A DNA stretch of 64,000 nt, from the NCBI GenBank assembly GCA_029224185.1, contig CM055201.1, positions 2,323,418 to 2,387,417 on the forward strand, read 5' to 3'. The translations under genes were made by a program, and so were the position numbers. Source of the stretch: Karalla daura. Its lineage: Eukaryota > Chordata > Actinopteri > Chaetodontiformes > Leiognathidae. Shown here in pieces: positions 1 to 31,206 of the stretch. Under the pieces are notes generated by a model. That model worked only from the letters and a program-made list of their open reading frames with translations, searched no databases and was not told the DNA's origin. Each line of letters starts with the position of its first letter. Within the stretch, counting starts at the first letter, position 1.

Positions 1-74
1 AGTGAAAACCTGTGAAGCTGCAACAACCTATTCATTTTATTATTTACATATATTTATGTCCTCGTATCCACTAC

Positions 75-225
75 ATGGTACCGGCTCGGCTCTACTCAAC
101 TTGGCTCGGCCTTGTGTGCATTTCCGTTGCCTGCGATCTGAAACCTGGTACTGTTTTTCTAGTACCTTCTATCACCGAGTTGGCCAAGTTGGGCCAAGTC
201 GGGCTGAGTAGGATGGGTATCATCA
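75..225. repeat. MITE-like imperfect inverted repeat
   Basis: GC-rich segment with TCGGCTC/GAGCCGA-type motifs. The left part (GGTACCGGCTCGGCTC, then CTACTCAACTTGGCTCGGCC) is partly mirrored in reverse complement by the right part (GGCCAAGTTGGGCCAAG, then CGGGCTGAGTAGG). This looks like a short non-autonomous DNA transposon of the kind common in teleosts. The family, termini and target-site duplication were not determined, so the limits are approximate. Confidence 0.35.
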
Positions 226-500
226 GAAACACCAGCGAATCAGTGCGAGTTATAAAAAACTCCCACAGTAAAGTTGGACTGGATACAGCAAAGCATACCT
301 TACATCACCGTGCAACCTGACTTGTTTCGTCCTCTGATCTCTGCAGAATTTCCCAAACTACCCTTGTTTTTCTGCAGTTTTTCGTTTTGTTGCCCCCAGC
401 CTCTTCTGGAACAACTCTTTACTCCTTGCTGTAGCAAACAGCCACATATCCAGGAGCAAAATTATTATCCCCTCCATTTCCTCCATTGTGTGCGTATCGT

Positions 501-527
501 ATTGTTGTTGTTGTTGTTGTTGTTGTT
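501..527. repeat. (TTG)n microsatellite
   Basis: Uninterrupted GTT/TTG triplets, about nine copies, ending in a T-rich run. Non-coding context. Confidence 0.9.
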
Positions 528-1274
528 TTTTCTTTCCCGCGTGTCGTGTTGAAGATGACATAATGTGCATGCCCGCACGTGGTGCTATGACAACCAGGTA
601 CTCTCCAGGTACTCTTTGTAAAATGATATATATAAATTAAAAACCTGCGATCCACTGAATATTGAATAAAGATGCTTGTTGCCGATGGCCAAAACCAAAG
701 TCTGTAGGATTTTATGATCAGCGGCACTTTGAATGATGAAAACTAATATGTAATACACTACACCAACGTTTCCCAACCTTTTGAATAGCCTGCATATATT
801 TACATCCACCAGGGAGGTAGGGAGGGAGGATGAGTGAGTGTGTTGTTGCAAAAAAGTTTGCAAAATAACTATCATTCTGAACTTTTCACAGCATGTTGGT
901 GTGCACCATGACTCAAGCTGACTCTTTTTTGGTGATGATCTGTCGTAGAATATGAAGAACAGGCAATACACGATCTGCCATGCGGCACTCTTATTTTGAA
1001 AGGGAAGTAGGAATTGAGCTGCCTCTGTGGACGTGTGGGGTCTAGGAGTGCTTTTCTTGTTGTTTATTAAAATGTCAGCTTATGTCCTTACAAAGGAAAT
1101 GTATACTTAAAAAAACACTCAAACTGCCATCACATTTTTTATCTAGCACACATCCTAATGGCACCACACTTTGGGAATATCAGCACTAAACCTAATACAG
1201 TTACTTTACTTCAAAGAAATTTCCGTCCCATGTAAGGAAAAAACATTCCAAATACCCCAGCGCTGTTAAAATTT

Positions 1275-1301
1275 TCATATTTTCATAATATGAAAATATG
1301 A
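1275..1301. repeat. Perfect AT-rich inverted repeat
   Basis: TCATATTTTCAT and ATGAAAATATGA are exact reverse complements separated by 3 bases, giving a 12-bp stem. It could be a cruciform or a MITE centre. Function unknown. Confidence 0.7.
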
Positions 1302-1618
1302 TACAAAGCCCCTCCGGTATTAAATCTTGAGGTTTCACTGTATGCTAACATGGTAAATGGATTGCTTCTTATATAGGGCTTTTTTAGTCTTCATGACCAC
1401 TCAAAGTGCTTTAGAGATCGTGTCACAAGTCACATTCACCCATACACTGGTGGCAGAGACCACCCTGCACAGTCCGTCTGCTTTAACCAGTAGCTTTAAC
1501 CATTCACACACATTCCCATACAGCATCAGACAGTCAGCACCACATGGAAGAAAAGGGCGAGGCAGAGGGAGGGATTCAGATCTCTGAGAGAGACTTCAGC
1601 TACATGTTGTATAGGTAG

Positions 1619-1657
1619 AGATCGAGATAGTTTATTGATCCCAAAGGAAATTAAGGC
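1619..1657. repeat. Possible LINE 3' tail fragment
   Basis: Contains the string TTATTGATCCCAAAGG followed by AAATTA, a pattern I associate with 3' tails of dispersed teleost retroelements. No coding part is attached, and the assignment rests on memory of the motif only. Confidence 0.35.
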
Positions 1658-2393
1658 GTCAAGTAGCAGACATATAAAACGTATAAACACATAATGTAAA
1701 ACATATAGCAGTAATAGAATATTAATGAATAAAGGAAATAATGTAAAAAGAAGTAATAAGTTATTAAAATTGTACTAAGTAATGAAAAGATAAGTTTAAG
1801 TTGTTAAGGCTGGGGGGATAATACTGTTGAAATGACTGATTGTCTGGTTTCAGTTCTAATAATAATCTCTGCTCATGATGATAGGCTAAATACACATACA
1901 AGAGTACATAGACATATAGCATGCTGATGTCCAAAATACTGTTTGCGTTGCTGTTTAAAACTAAGTGTCTGCTGGTCCAAGAGACATTTACCCATACAGA
2001 TATCTCACTGCTCTCAGTCATCTCATCTATACAACAAACCAAATGTATTCCTTCAGTGTTAGGCCTGCTCACAATTTCTCTCTCTTCACTGTAGATACCA
2101 TTAAAGCACCATATGCCTCACAAAATGGCCTCTGTGTCTTCAACGCAGTGCTGTGCACAGAGGATAAACCTGTAGATTTATTATCTACACCTTACAGGAC
2201 AAACTCCAGATGGTTTTCTTAACCCCTGCCCTGGGGAGCAGAGCAAGCACCTCTTTGTATTTTGTTTATCCGTCATCCCAAAGGACATTCTTGTTTTTAT
2301 AATTGTGACAACGCAGACACCATGGATGCTGAGAGAGAAACTGTGATGTCTCGCTGCACATACTCTAACTCTGTTTTTGTTTCACCCTCACAG

Positions 2394-23017
<20,624 letters not shown>

Positions 23018-23164
23018 TGTCACAGAGAGGAGGGGAATGAAGGACAGACAGACAGCTCACTAAAAACTCCCCGGCAGCCAGAGCGATGGAGCTCCAAGGG
23101 GCCACACATGAAGGAGGAGCGGGCCTGAAACAGGCTCCGTTCACACTGAACAAACTATGCAGAC

Positions 23165-23199
<35 letters not shown>

Positions 23200-24962
23200 T
23201 GCCGTGCCTCATTCTGTCTTACACTTCTGTCCACCTCAGCATCAGGATCAGGCTCACTGTCCTCAGCTCAGCGGCTCTAAGCTGTCACTGTAAAAACTGT
23301 AAAAAAAAAAAAAAATGTCAGCCTGTGTTTGAGTTTTCCAGTAGTTTAGAAACAGACACATATCCAGAGTCATTACCAAGGTCCTCTTCAGTGGCAGCTC
23401 TGACCCTGCTTTCACCAGCAAACCAGTTGAGGTGCAATAAAACTGACTTCAAAGTAGATAGCAGTAAACTAGCACTGACTGTAGAACCACACAGATGGTG
23501 CTTTCAAGAACCTAAAACTTTCAGGCGTTGCTTCAGCAAAGACTTTATATCAAGGGGAGGACAAGACGAAGTGGGCAGGTGTTATCCCAAAGACAAAATA
23601 GCATCATCATTTTGTTGTCAAAGCCTTCCGCGGTTTCAGAGACCTGGTCAGCTTCTCACATGTGTACAGTCAGCTTGCAGCAGCAAACGAACACCAAAAT
23701 TAGAGACGTGTTTTTATTGTCCTGCCACATGGAGAATGCAAACTCTGAGCTTCGCACAAACCGTGCCCCTGGAGGGGAGGACAAGCCTCTGATTGCTGTC
23801 TTACCATACTGTAACACTACTACTGTCACTAATGTCTGCATGCCAGCAGCTTCTAGCACATTTACGCCGTTGGACTACTGCTCGTACCAGATTTTACACT
23901 GAAAGATTAACGTTGTTCTACTTACGCGCCTTTAAAAAGTCGAAATGAAAGATCTGATGTCAAAATATCAGATTCCAAAGATGTTCAGTGGATGGATTGA
24001 GCGCAGACAGACTTGACTCGATTTGAAATGTCCCACTGATTATCCGATCGTTTTTTTTTTGCTCTGGTCGACAGTTTTGCACTGAGTTAGATGCATGTTG
24101 GATCACCCTGTTCTAATCCGGGTTTGTGATACTTGCAAACAGCTGCTGAAAGCTGCCGTTCAGGAGGGAAAACAGACTTGTGTTTTGTTTTTTTTACACA
24201 GATTCAGGCTGCACAGAGGAGTTCAACACTGCAAGTGTAATAACAAAAGTCTGAAATTCTCCACTGAATTTGTATTCTGTATTCACGCAATAATGTCATT
24301 ATCACCTCAGCCAGCGGGTGAGGATGGAGAGGATGCACGTACCTTATGATCAATAATGTTGACAAATATCTAATATGCATATGACAGGATCCCCTGCCCC
24401 TCTCCATCACTGTGAGGCCAACGTGTTAAAAAAAGTCCTGTGAAAGTTTGTAAGAAGATTCAGAGAACTTGTATGACGAAGGAACAGGTTAATTTTTTTC
24501 TTCTTTTGTTTCCTGTCAGTTCCAGATGGCACAAAGAGGATGAGTCCGACAATCAGTATTTATTGTCGAGCCAACAGCATCAGCGGTGTATAGGAATAGA
24601 AGCACACAGAAGATTGTCATTCATCCACCCATCTGTGGATGTGTTTTGTTTTTTGCTGGTTTTACTTTTAATGGTTTCATTCGGCACCTACAAAACCTGT
24701 TTCGTTCGAAGATTTAGCATTAAGAGCACGTTTTAAATGTCTACACGTTGTCATTATCTGCAAAAATTACAGCACACCATCTTCCATGTGTCCTCATCAA
24801 TAACCCAATTCTGCTGTTGATTTGTTACTGTTGTTGTTTGTTATTATATGCAGAGGCACAGCAAAATATCTCAGACATTTTGGCTCAGCATTGAATAAAA
24901 TTCAATGTTTGTTTAAAAAAGAAAGAACAGTTAAATAGCAGCTCTGGTTTTTGAAAAATAAA
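23018..24962 (+). other. shroom3: Putative shroom3 3'UTR with poly(A) signals
   Basis: Follows the TGA at 23015-23017. AATAAA signals occur at 23436-23441, 24894-24899 and 24957-24962, suggesting a short 3'UTR of about 0.4 kb and a long one of about 1.9 kb. A (CA)n run lies at 23166-23197. Two moderate open frames here (23157-23792, 23528-23902) have no family features. Confidence 0.5.
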
Positions 24963-26169
24963 AATATTTTGTAAGTGGTTTCACTTGTTTAAATTTTTTA
25001 GTTTGGTTGGTTGATTTTGGTAGATATTTCATGATACACACAGCCATTCCTTTACTATTTATCGTATCTGTTATTCACAAATATTATAGTGTCTTGGTAT
25101 TCAAAATGTCAACAGCAGTTGAGAGAGGAAGACGGCGCAGACTCCAATATGTAACCGGCATCCAAACTCCAAATAGTTGAAATAGTTCATAAACACGGTT
25201 ATAAACCGATATATCAACTACAACAAAAACTACGGCCTAGAAACCTCTGGATTGAACACCCAGCTCACCCGGCCGACAATAGCCTGGAAAGCCCCGGAGC
25301 ATACATGGACCGGTGTTTTGAACAGTTGGAGGAGTCCCAGTTTTTTTCCCACCCCACAATTCAGAACAACAGGCCAATCTGAGTGAACAAGCAAAAGGAG
25401 TTTAACTTTAAGCTCCACAATTATTGAGTATGGAATGAAATGGTGAAAAAATGCAGCAGGACAAGATTAGATGATTTGGTGGTCAGGGGGGCCTTCAGAG
25501 GCAGTTTAACACATCTTATTTCCCTCTTGCTTTACACTCTTGCCTACTGGATCCCAACATGACACAAACTTTAATCTAAGACTATTTATGTCCCAGAACC
25601 ATACTGATAGTAAGCAATAGAAACACTGAAGATCAAACAGTTTAAGTAGTAGAATAAGAAGCTTGGTTAGCCAACCTGAATTAAACTCTCAGTCAAAATA
25701 ATCATTCACACATATAACCACAGGGGATGAGATCACAATGACATTATATTCTGAGTGTCCGTGTCCTGGGCACAGTTCTTCTTCTTCAAATGAAAAAACA
25801 ACATTGTTTTTGTATTGTGTTTTTTTTCTAAAGACTGGCTCAATGTTCAGTCTTTAGGGAAATGAATAGTCAAGGCTTTCTTAACCCAGAGCCATTTGGG
25901 TGAAGTCACATGACAGGGAATATTCACTGAAGGAAGGAGGGAGAGAGAAAGAGAGATAGTTGAGGAAACCAACTTCCAACCTTGTCCGACTAGAAGTAAA
26001 ACAATGGACCCAGCACTATGAAGGTACAATAGTGCCATAAATCCAAAGAACAGACAATGATTTGCACTTGGAAAAACTGTATCTCTCAACTTGCATGTGT
26101 GGAGTTTGCACTTGCAAGCTCAGATCTGCAAATCTGACTCTGTGAATTTGCACTTGCAAGTTCACCATC
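24963..26169. other. Intergenic, no gene seen
   Basis: Low-GC sequence between the last shroom3 poly(A) signal and the LINE relic. I see no exon with similarity, RNA gene or structured repeat. Confidence 0.5.
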
Positions 26170-27165
26170 ACAAAGGCTGAGGAACGAATAAAAGCCCTGA
26201 CAGGGGAAAAAGGAAGAAACCTCAGGGTGAGAGTCAGAGGAGGGGATCCTCACCCAGGACGGACAGGGGGGCATGAGCAAGACAGTATACAGAGATACAT
26301 GTACTGATGGTTAGCAGTTTAGATTATAGATCAGAGGTCGAATCAGTCCAGACTAGAATAGTGCATGAAGCAGAAGGAGCTGGGTTGATGGACGGAGTCC
26401 AGTATCCAATGCAGCATCTTAAGAATCTGGGAGGGAAGATAGCACAGACACTCAGGGGATGGGTGGTCCCCGGTCCATATGTTAGACCTGCACAATCATG
26501 GAATAAGGAAAGACAGAAGGAAGTGGAGGAGGAGGTGAAGGAGGAGGAGGAGGTGGAGGACAGATGGGGAGAGACCAAGAGGAGGGAAAGAAGATACAGG
26601 AAAGGTGAACCTGATCCATACCCACAGAGAGAATGGAGAAATATAGTTTAATGTGGCGGGGAACCCCGGCAGACTCAACCTGTAGCAGCTCATCTAGGAT
26701 TTATGGTATATCTGTCAAACAGGAGGGTTTTTAACCTACTCTTGAAGGTAGAGAGGGTGTCTGCCTCCCGGACTGAAACTGGTAGATGTTTCCACAGCAG
26801 AGGGCCTTGGTAGCTAAAGGCTCTGGCTCCAAATCTAGACTTAGAGATTCTTGGAACCTCAAGTAGGCCTGCATTTAGAGAACGGAGTGTCCTGGTGGGG
26901 CAACAGGGTTTTATCAGGTCTGAAATATAAGAGGGTGCCAGACCATGAGGACCTTTATAGACAAGGAGAAGAATTTTGAACTGAATCCCGAATGGTACAG
27001 GAAGCCAATGCAAAGAGGCCAGAACAGGAGAGATATGATCTCTCTAGTTCTCTAGTCAGGACACGAGCTGCCGCATTCTCAATGAGCTGCAGAGTTCTCA
27101 GTGACCTATTGGAGCTTCCAGCCAGTAAAGAGTTGCAGTAGTGCACTAATGGCCACCAGAGCAAG
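26170..27165 (-). mobile_element. 5'-truncated L2/CR1-like LINE relic
   Basis: On the minus strand 27164-26955 and 27013-26690 encode the end of a LINE reverse-transcriptase ORF, with landmarks YCNSLLAG, LQLIENAAARVLTR, LHWLPV-type MHWLPVPFGIQFKILLL, GLAPSYISDL and a final FKSRLKTLLF. The two parts lie in different frames, so the copy is inactive. Beyond the stop, the minus strand reads a typical LINE 3' tail with GAGGTTTCTTCC near 26210. It is truncated at its 5' end near 27165. Family assignment is from motif memory. Confidence 0.75.
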
Positions 27166-27822
27166 GAAGAGTGACAACCTCCTTCCTTGGAAAATAATCA
27201 CTGTACAGTTGATTAACTTAACACTGAGGAGCCTTTAAGGGGGTTTTTGAAGGAGGCTTGAGGAAACTTCCAGTTTTCTTGAGAGAATTACAAATGTGTG
27301 ATAAAAACGAATAGGTATTTCCCAATGAACGTATAAGTTATCTCTGAATGTATTGTATATAGGTGGCTGCCTTTGCCCCTTCTTCTTTTCTCTTGATATA
27401 TTGATTTTCTGAAGGATGGGAGGAGTCATGCCATCAGCAAGAATCAAAGCACTCTGTTAAACACATGGGCTGGAATATGTTCACCAAACAGATCTTCGAT
27501 TCAACTTCACTGTTTCAAATTCAGCATGCATTTCCATAGTTTATGTTCAGGTGTTTGTGTCTCAGACTAACCCATCTTTGCTTTCTTCAGCAGAGAGCCG
27601 TGATGGCCTAGAAGTGGGCCTGAGCTGGTGTTCAGTCAGAGCCACATTGGTGAGGTAGCGTACCATTCCTCAAATATAATAGAATTAAGTAACATGATAA
27701 TTTCCTGTGAAAATATTGCGACATAGCGTAATGTTTTAGCATTCTAACCTGATAATATCATATCATGAGATAACATGATAATCTCATAACGTGATATATA
27801 TATTACAAATGCTTCACTTTCT

Positions 27823-28277
27823 TTAAGCATTTGTACGTTCAATCAGACCGCTGTAGGGATGCCAAGCCTTACGTCTGCTAACGGTGGCTAATGCTAATGC
27901 CCACAGGTGTTTTCCCTTGTCTAGCACTTTCCTCCCTCCAAACTTTTCTCGGAGGACCCTCAACACAGCTCTGCTCACCTTCTTAGTCGGCCTGACATCA
28001 TGGCAGCTTCCCTGAGCGTGGAACCCCTGCATGGTCCTGGTCACCAACCTCTTGGTGTGGCTGGCCCACTCCTCCAGGCTGTGGCTTCAAGCTGAGGCTC
28101 AGGATCGTGATATTGATCCGTAGGGAGAGCAGGCGTTTCCAAGGTCCAGTCCAAGGTCTCTACACTGGTGTCTATCTCTGGGGGTCTTACCTGCAGCGTC
28201 CAAAATGTCTTCTGCTTTATCAGAAGTGTGACTCTGAGGCACAAGTGCAGCTTTTTAGTCCTTCTGCCCAACGTCAT
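27823..28277 (-). pseudogene. Unidentified broken coding relic
   Basis: Two consecutive minus-strand open frames, 28277-28041 (78 codons) and 28047-27823 (74 codons plus in-frame sequence upstream), are shifted by one base. They have ordinary amino-acid composition, including LEEWASHTKRLV, KKVSRAVLRVLREKFGG and KGKHLWALALATVSRRK. That looks like a former protein split by one frameshift. I do not recognise the family. Its position among transposon relics suggests a mobile-element protein, but a processed pseudogene is possible. Confidence 0.35.
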
Positions 28278-28619
28278 ATTCTAGAATGTGCCACTTAACG
28301 CATCACATTCTAAAATGCATGATGCTACACTCACACACACATACACACACCAACATTTCATCCAGAAAAAAAAAAGTTTTGTGATGATTTGAATTACATT
28401 AGATGAGTAGCGGGCCATGCATTTCACACCTAGGTCTGAACAGAACTAGGAAATGAACAGACAAATGGATGGATGCAGTAGCCTCCCTGCAAGCTTGTAT
28501 ACACACAGTATACAGCACAATCATAACAGGCCAACGCAATTTAAATAAAAAAATACATGTCCTGCCGCTGCAGGACATATTTAACTGAAATTCACAGCAT
28601 GCATATTAACTACAATAAT

Positions 28620-29379
28620 TGAACACTCAGCAGCCGACCACTGTTAGCATCAGGGAAGATTGCAGGATCATCCCAGTCCATGGCTGGGGGCCCTCTCCTT
28701 CCTCAGGCAGGCCACATTGTGGAGGGCAGCACAAGCCACAGTAATGTCACATGCCTTCAAAGGGCTGAGCCTTAACATCTGAGGACACTGAAAGCGTGCC
28801 CTCAGAAGGCCAAAGGTCATTTCAGCTCTGGCCCTGACCCTGGCATGAGGATGATTGTAGGCCTGCTGTGCTTCATGGGGTCTGTGTATGGTGTCAGTAG
28901 AAAAGGCTGGCAGGCAGAGCCCCTGTCTCCGAGCAACAAACCAGAGAATTCACCTGCCGACACTTAATCTCATCATTACAACCTCATAAACAGAGGGACA
29001 TTCTTGATACAGCCATGATGTAAGAAGCTGTTATTAGTGGGAGTTGTGTGGCTCACCTTGTGATAGGTGCTGATAGATTTCAGAAGTCCAAAAGACTCTG
29101 GAGTCATGGACTGAGCCTGGCCATTCTGCCGCAACATTGCTGATCTGATAATCAGCATTGCAGACCATCTGAAATCATATGATGATGAGACTATTGGACC
29201 AATCAGTGCACATCACAATCAATGTGTTCTTCAATTGATAGTATCAAAACGTTATGTTCACCTGAACATTAATGCTGTGAGAAGATTTCCTTTCTTTTAA
29301 ATTATATCTTTGACCTCCTCATACGCCTCCATGAGGATTTCTGCCTCAATCAGGAAAAGTACACCGCTCTACTGGACAT
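28620..29379 (-). mobile_element. Harbinger (PIF/HARBI1-type) transposon relic
   Basis: Minus strand. Exon-like pieces about 29300-29262, 29168-29057 and 28953-28620 join through GT-AG introns (29261-29169, 29056-28954) into a DDE transposase C-terminal half. Landmarks are HSINVQ, VCNADYQISNVAAEWPGSVH, LLLGDRG, PFLLTPY, NHPHARVRARAEMTFGLLR and ALHNVACLRKE. Frameshifts before NHPH and near 28690 show it is dead. Upstream at 29379-29303 is what looks like the start of a Myb/SANT-like protein (MSSRAVYFS, then EAEILMEAYEEVKDI after a frameshift), the second gene of such elements, fused by deletion to the transposase part. Terminal repeats were not located. Confidence 0.75.
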
Positions 29380-30878
29380 GGAGAATCAGTGAATCTGTGA
29401 TGGGTTGGCAGGGTGATGGAGCCGTAAGCATGAACTTATCCAGGATCGGTTTCACCTGGCTTAAAAAATCACCGTCTGCTCATTCTGGCTTGGTCTGCCA
29501 ATTGAGCCTGGACTCTCGTGTTTTGGATTCATTGAGCTTGGCTCGGTCGCTTATCCTCGATGTCTTGATCCTGCTTTTGTGCAACCGGCCCAAGAACATT
29601 ATCAGGGCAGTGCCGACGTAAACGGCAATACAGCAACAGAATGTGTCCCCAATGCAACGAATCACAACCCCAATAATGTTCTAATGAGTTACAGTGATAT
29701 CAAGAAGGAACACAGTATTTTATAGGTTCAAATTGACACAAAACCTTGTTTTTCTTCATTCCACTGGTGGTCCATTTTGCTCAAATAGAAATAGAGGCCT
29801 GTCTCAAATTACATTATTATTACAATTTTTAACAGTTTGTCAAAGTTTTTCCATTTTCTTAAAGGAAAAAGATGGCATTTAAAGCATTTCGTGAGTGTGG
29901 AAATCAGAGTGGCATTTTTCCTTTTAGCTTAAATAAGCCTATTTTAGGACGGTACCTGAAACCAACTGTCTTCAGCGCACAGGGCAGGGTGTGTGTCTCT
30001 GCCTGTGGGTGGATGGGTAGGGGGGGGGGGGGGCGCCCCTGTCTGGCGTCTACGTACGTGCCAATGAGCTCTCCTGCCTGAGAGAACATCCACTGGGACT
30101 GTATGATGCCGCCTATCGGCTGCCAGATGTAAAAAGTTGAGTTGCAGAATGTTCAGCTCACTTTCCTCACATTTACCTAATTTCATTAACATTTGGCAAA
30201 CAAATTCATGTAAACAACCTGCTATTTATGACGTTAAAATGTTTTGTTCAAATGAACAAACATATTTACCATTCAAATTTATATTCAGCATTTAGACTTA
30301 AAAATTTTATTAATCATCATTCAATATTTAGATTTACCACAAGGTTTACATGCATTTACATGTATGTATCTTTACATTACATATATACATTTTGTCAAGT
30401 TTTTGACAACAATCACATAATCACATAGGAAAGTGCCTCTGCTTCTGCATTTGCCTCTGCAAATCTTGCAGAGAACTGACATGACTTAGGCTCTCTCTCT
30501 TTCTCTCTCTCTATTACACTTTTAGAAGGTGACAAGCATTCGGATTGTCTGAGGGCATACAGCGATCTAGCAGTGTTAGGAGAGTGAATCCCAAATAATG
30601 TGTAAAGCTGCGAAACCACCTGTTTGTGTTCTCATCCTCTCGTCAACTAATTCAGACCCTTGCCAAAGTTTTGTCTGAGAAAGGCACAGAGAGTGAACTC
30701 CCCAATAAACATCGAGTCTCCTTTCATCAGTCCTGGTTGAACAGTAGACAGGGGATCCTGGAGATAAAAGTGCAACAACAGCAGTCATAAAGTTTGGGCT
30801 ACATCCGGGTTACCTGCAGGAATGCAGGTGAGGCGGGACCTGCTGGCTGACAGGCTGACAGCCTGACAGCACACTGCG
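29380..30878. other. Intergenic upstream of sowahb
   Basis: No gene recognised. The left part may still belong to the Harbinger element. A run of about 13 G lies at 30020-30032. The sowahb 5'UTR and promoter probably occupy the right end, where GGGACCGG repeats occur at 30945-30972; no TATA box was evident. Confidence 0.45.
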
Positions 30879-30978
30879 ACCTTTGAGGCCAGGAAAGGGA
30901 GGAAGGAAGGGAGGGAGTAGAGTGAGGACAGAACCAGGTCCTAGTACCGGGACTGGGACCGGGACCGGGAGCGGCGGC

Positions 30979-31206
30979 ATGGCTGGAGAGTTGTCCCAGG
31001 ACGCCGTGCTGGCTTTCCTACGGAGCGGAGGCGGCTCGGTCAGGAACGCAGACCTGCTGCTGCACTTCAGACCCTTCCTGAGGGACCATGCGGAGAGGAT
31101 CCGGAACCGAGAGCTCTTCAAGAAGTTCGTCAACTCCGTGGCCACGGTCCAGCAGCTCGACGGCGTGTCCTACGTGGTCCTCAGGAGGAAGTTCAAGAGA
31201 CTGAAT
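30979..31206 (+). other. sowahb: SOWAH N-terminal domain
   Basis: About 75 residues, beginning MAGELSQDAVLAFLRSGGG and including LLLHFRPFL, ELFKKFVNSVA and SYVVLRRKFK. This winged-helix-like module heads all SOWAH proteins. Confidence 0.9.

Larger units (their letters stand above)
1..2393. other. Upstream or intronic DNA of shroom3
   Basis: No exon with both splice sites and protein similarity was found here. The first recognisable shroom3 exon starts at 2394 in the middle of a codon, so this stretch is probably intron with the 5' exons further left. It holds the MITE-like repeat, a (TTG)n run, a perfect inverted repeat at 1275-1301 and a possible LINE tail near 1620. Confidence 0.6.

Noticed and set aside
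23157..23902. Possible gene downstream of shroom3
   Set aside because: Frames of 211 and 124 codons begin in a (CA)n run or overlap in different phases, show no family motifs and lie in the shroom3 3'UTR.
30883..30978. Upstream in-frame ATG for sowahb
   Set aside because: It would add 32 low-complexity residues; family members start at the MAGELSQ position and 30979 has a good context.
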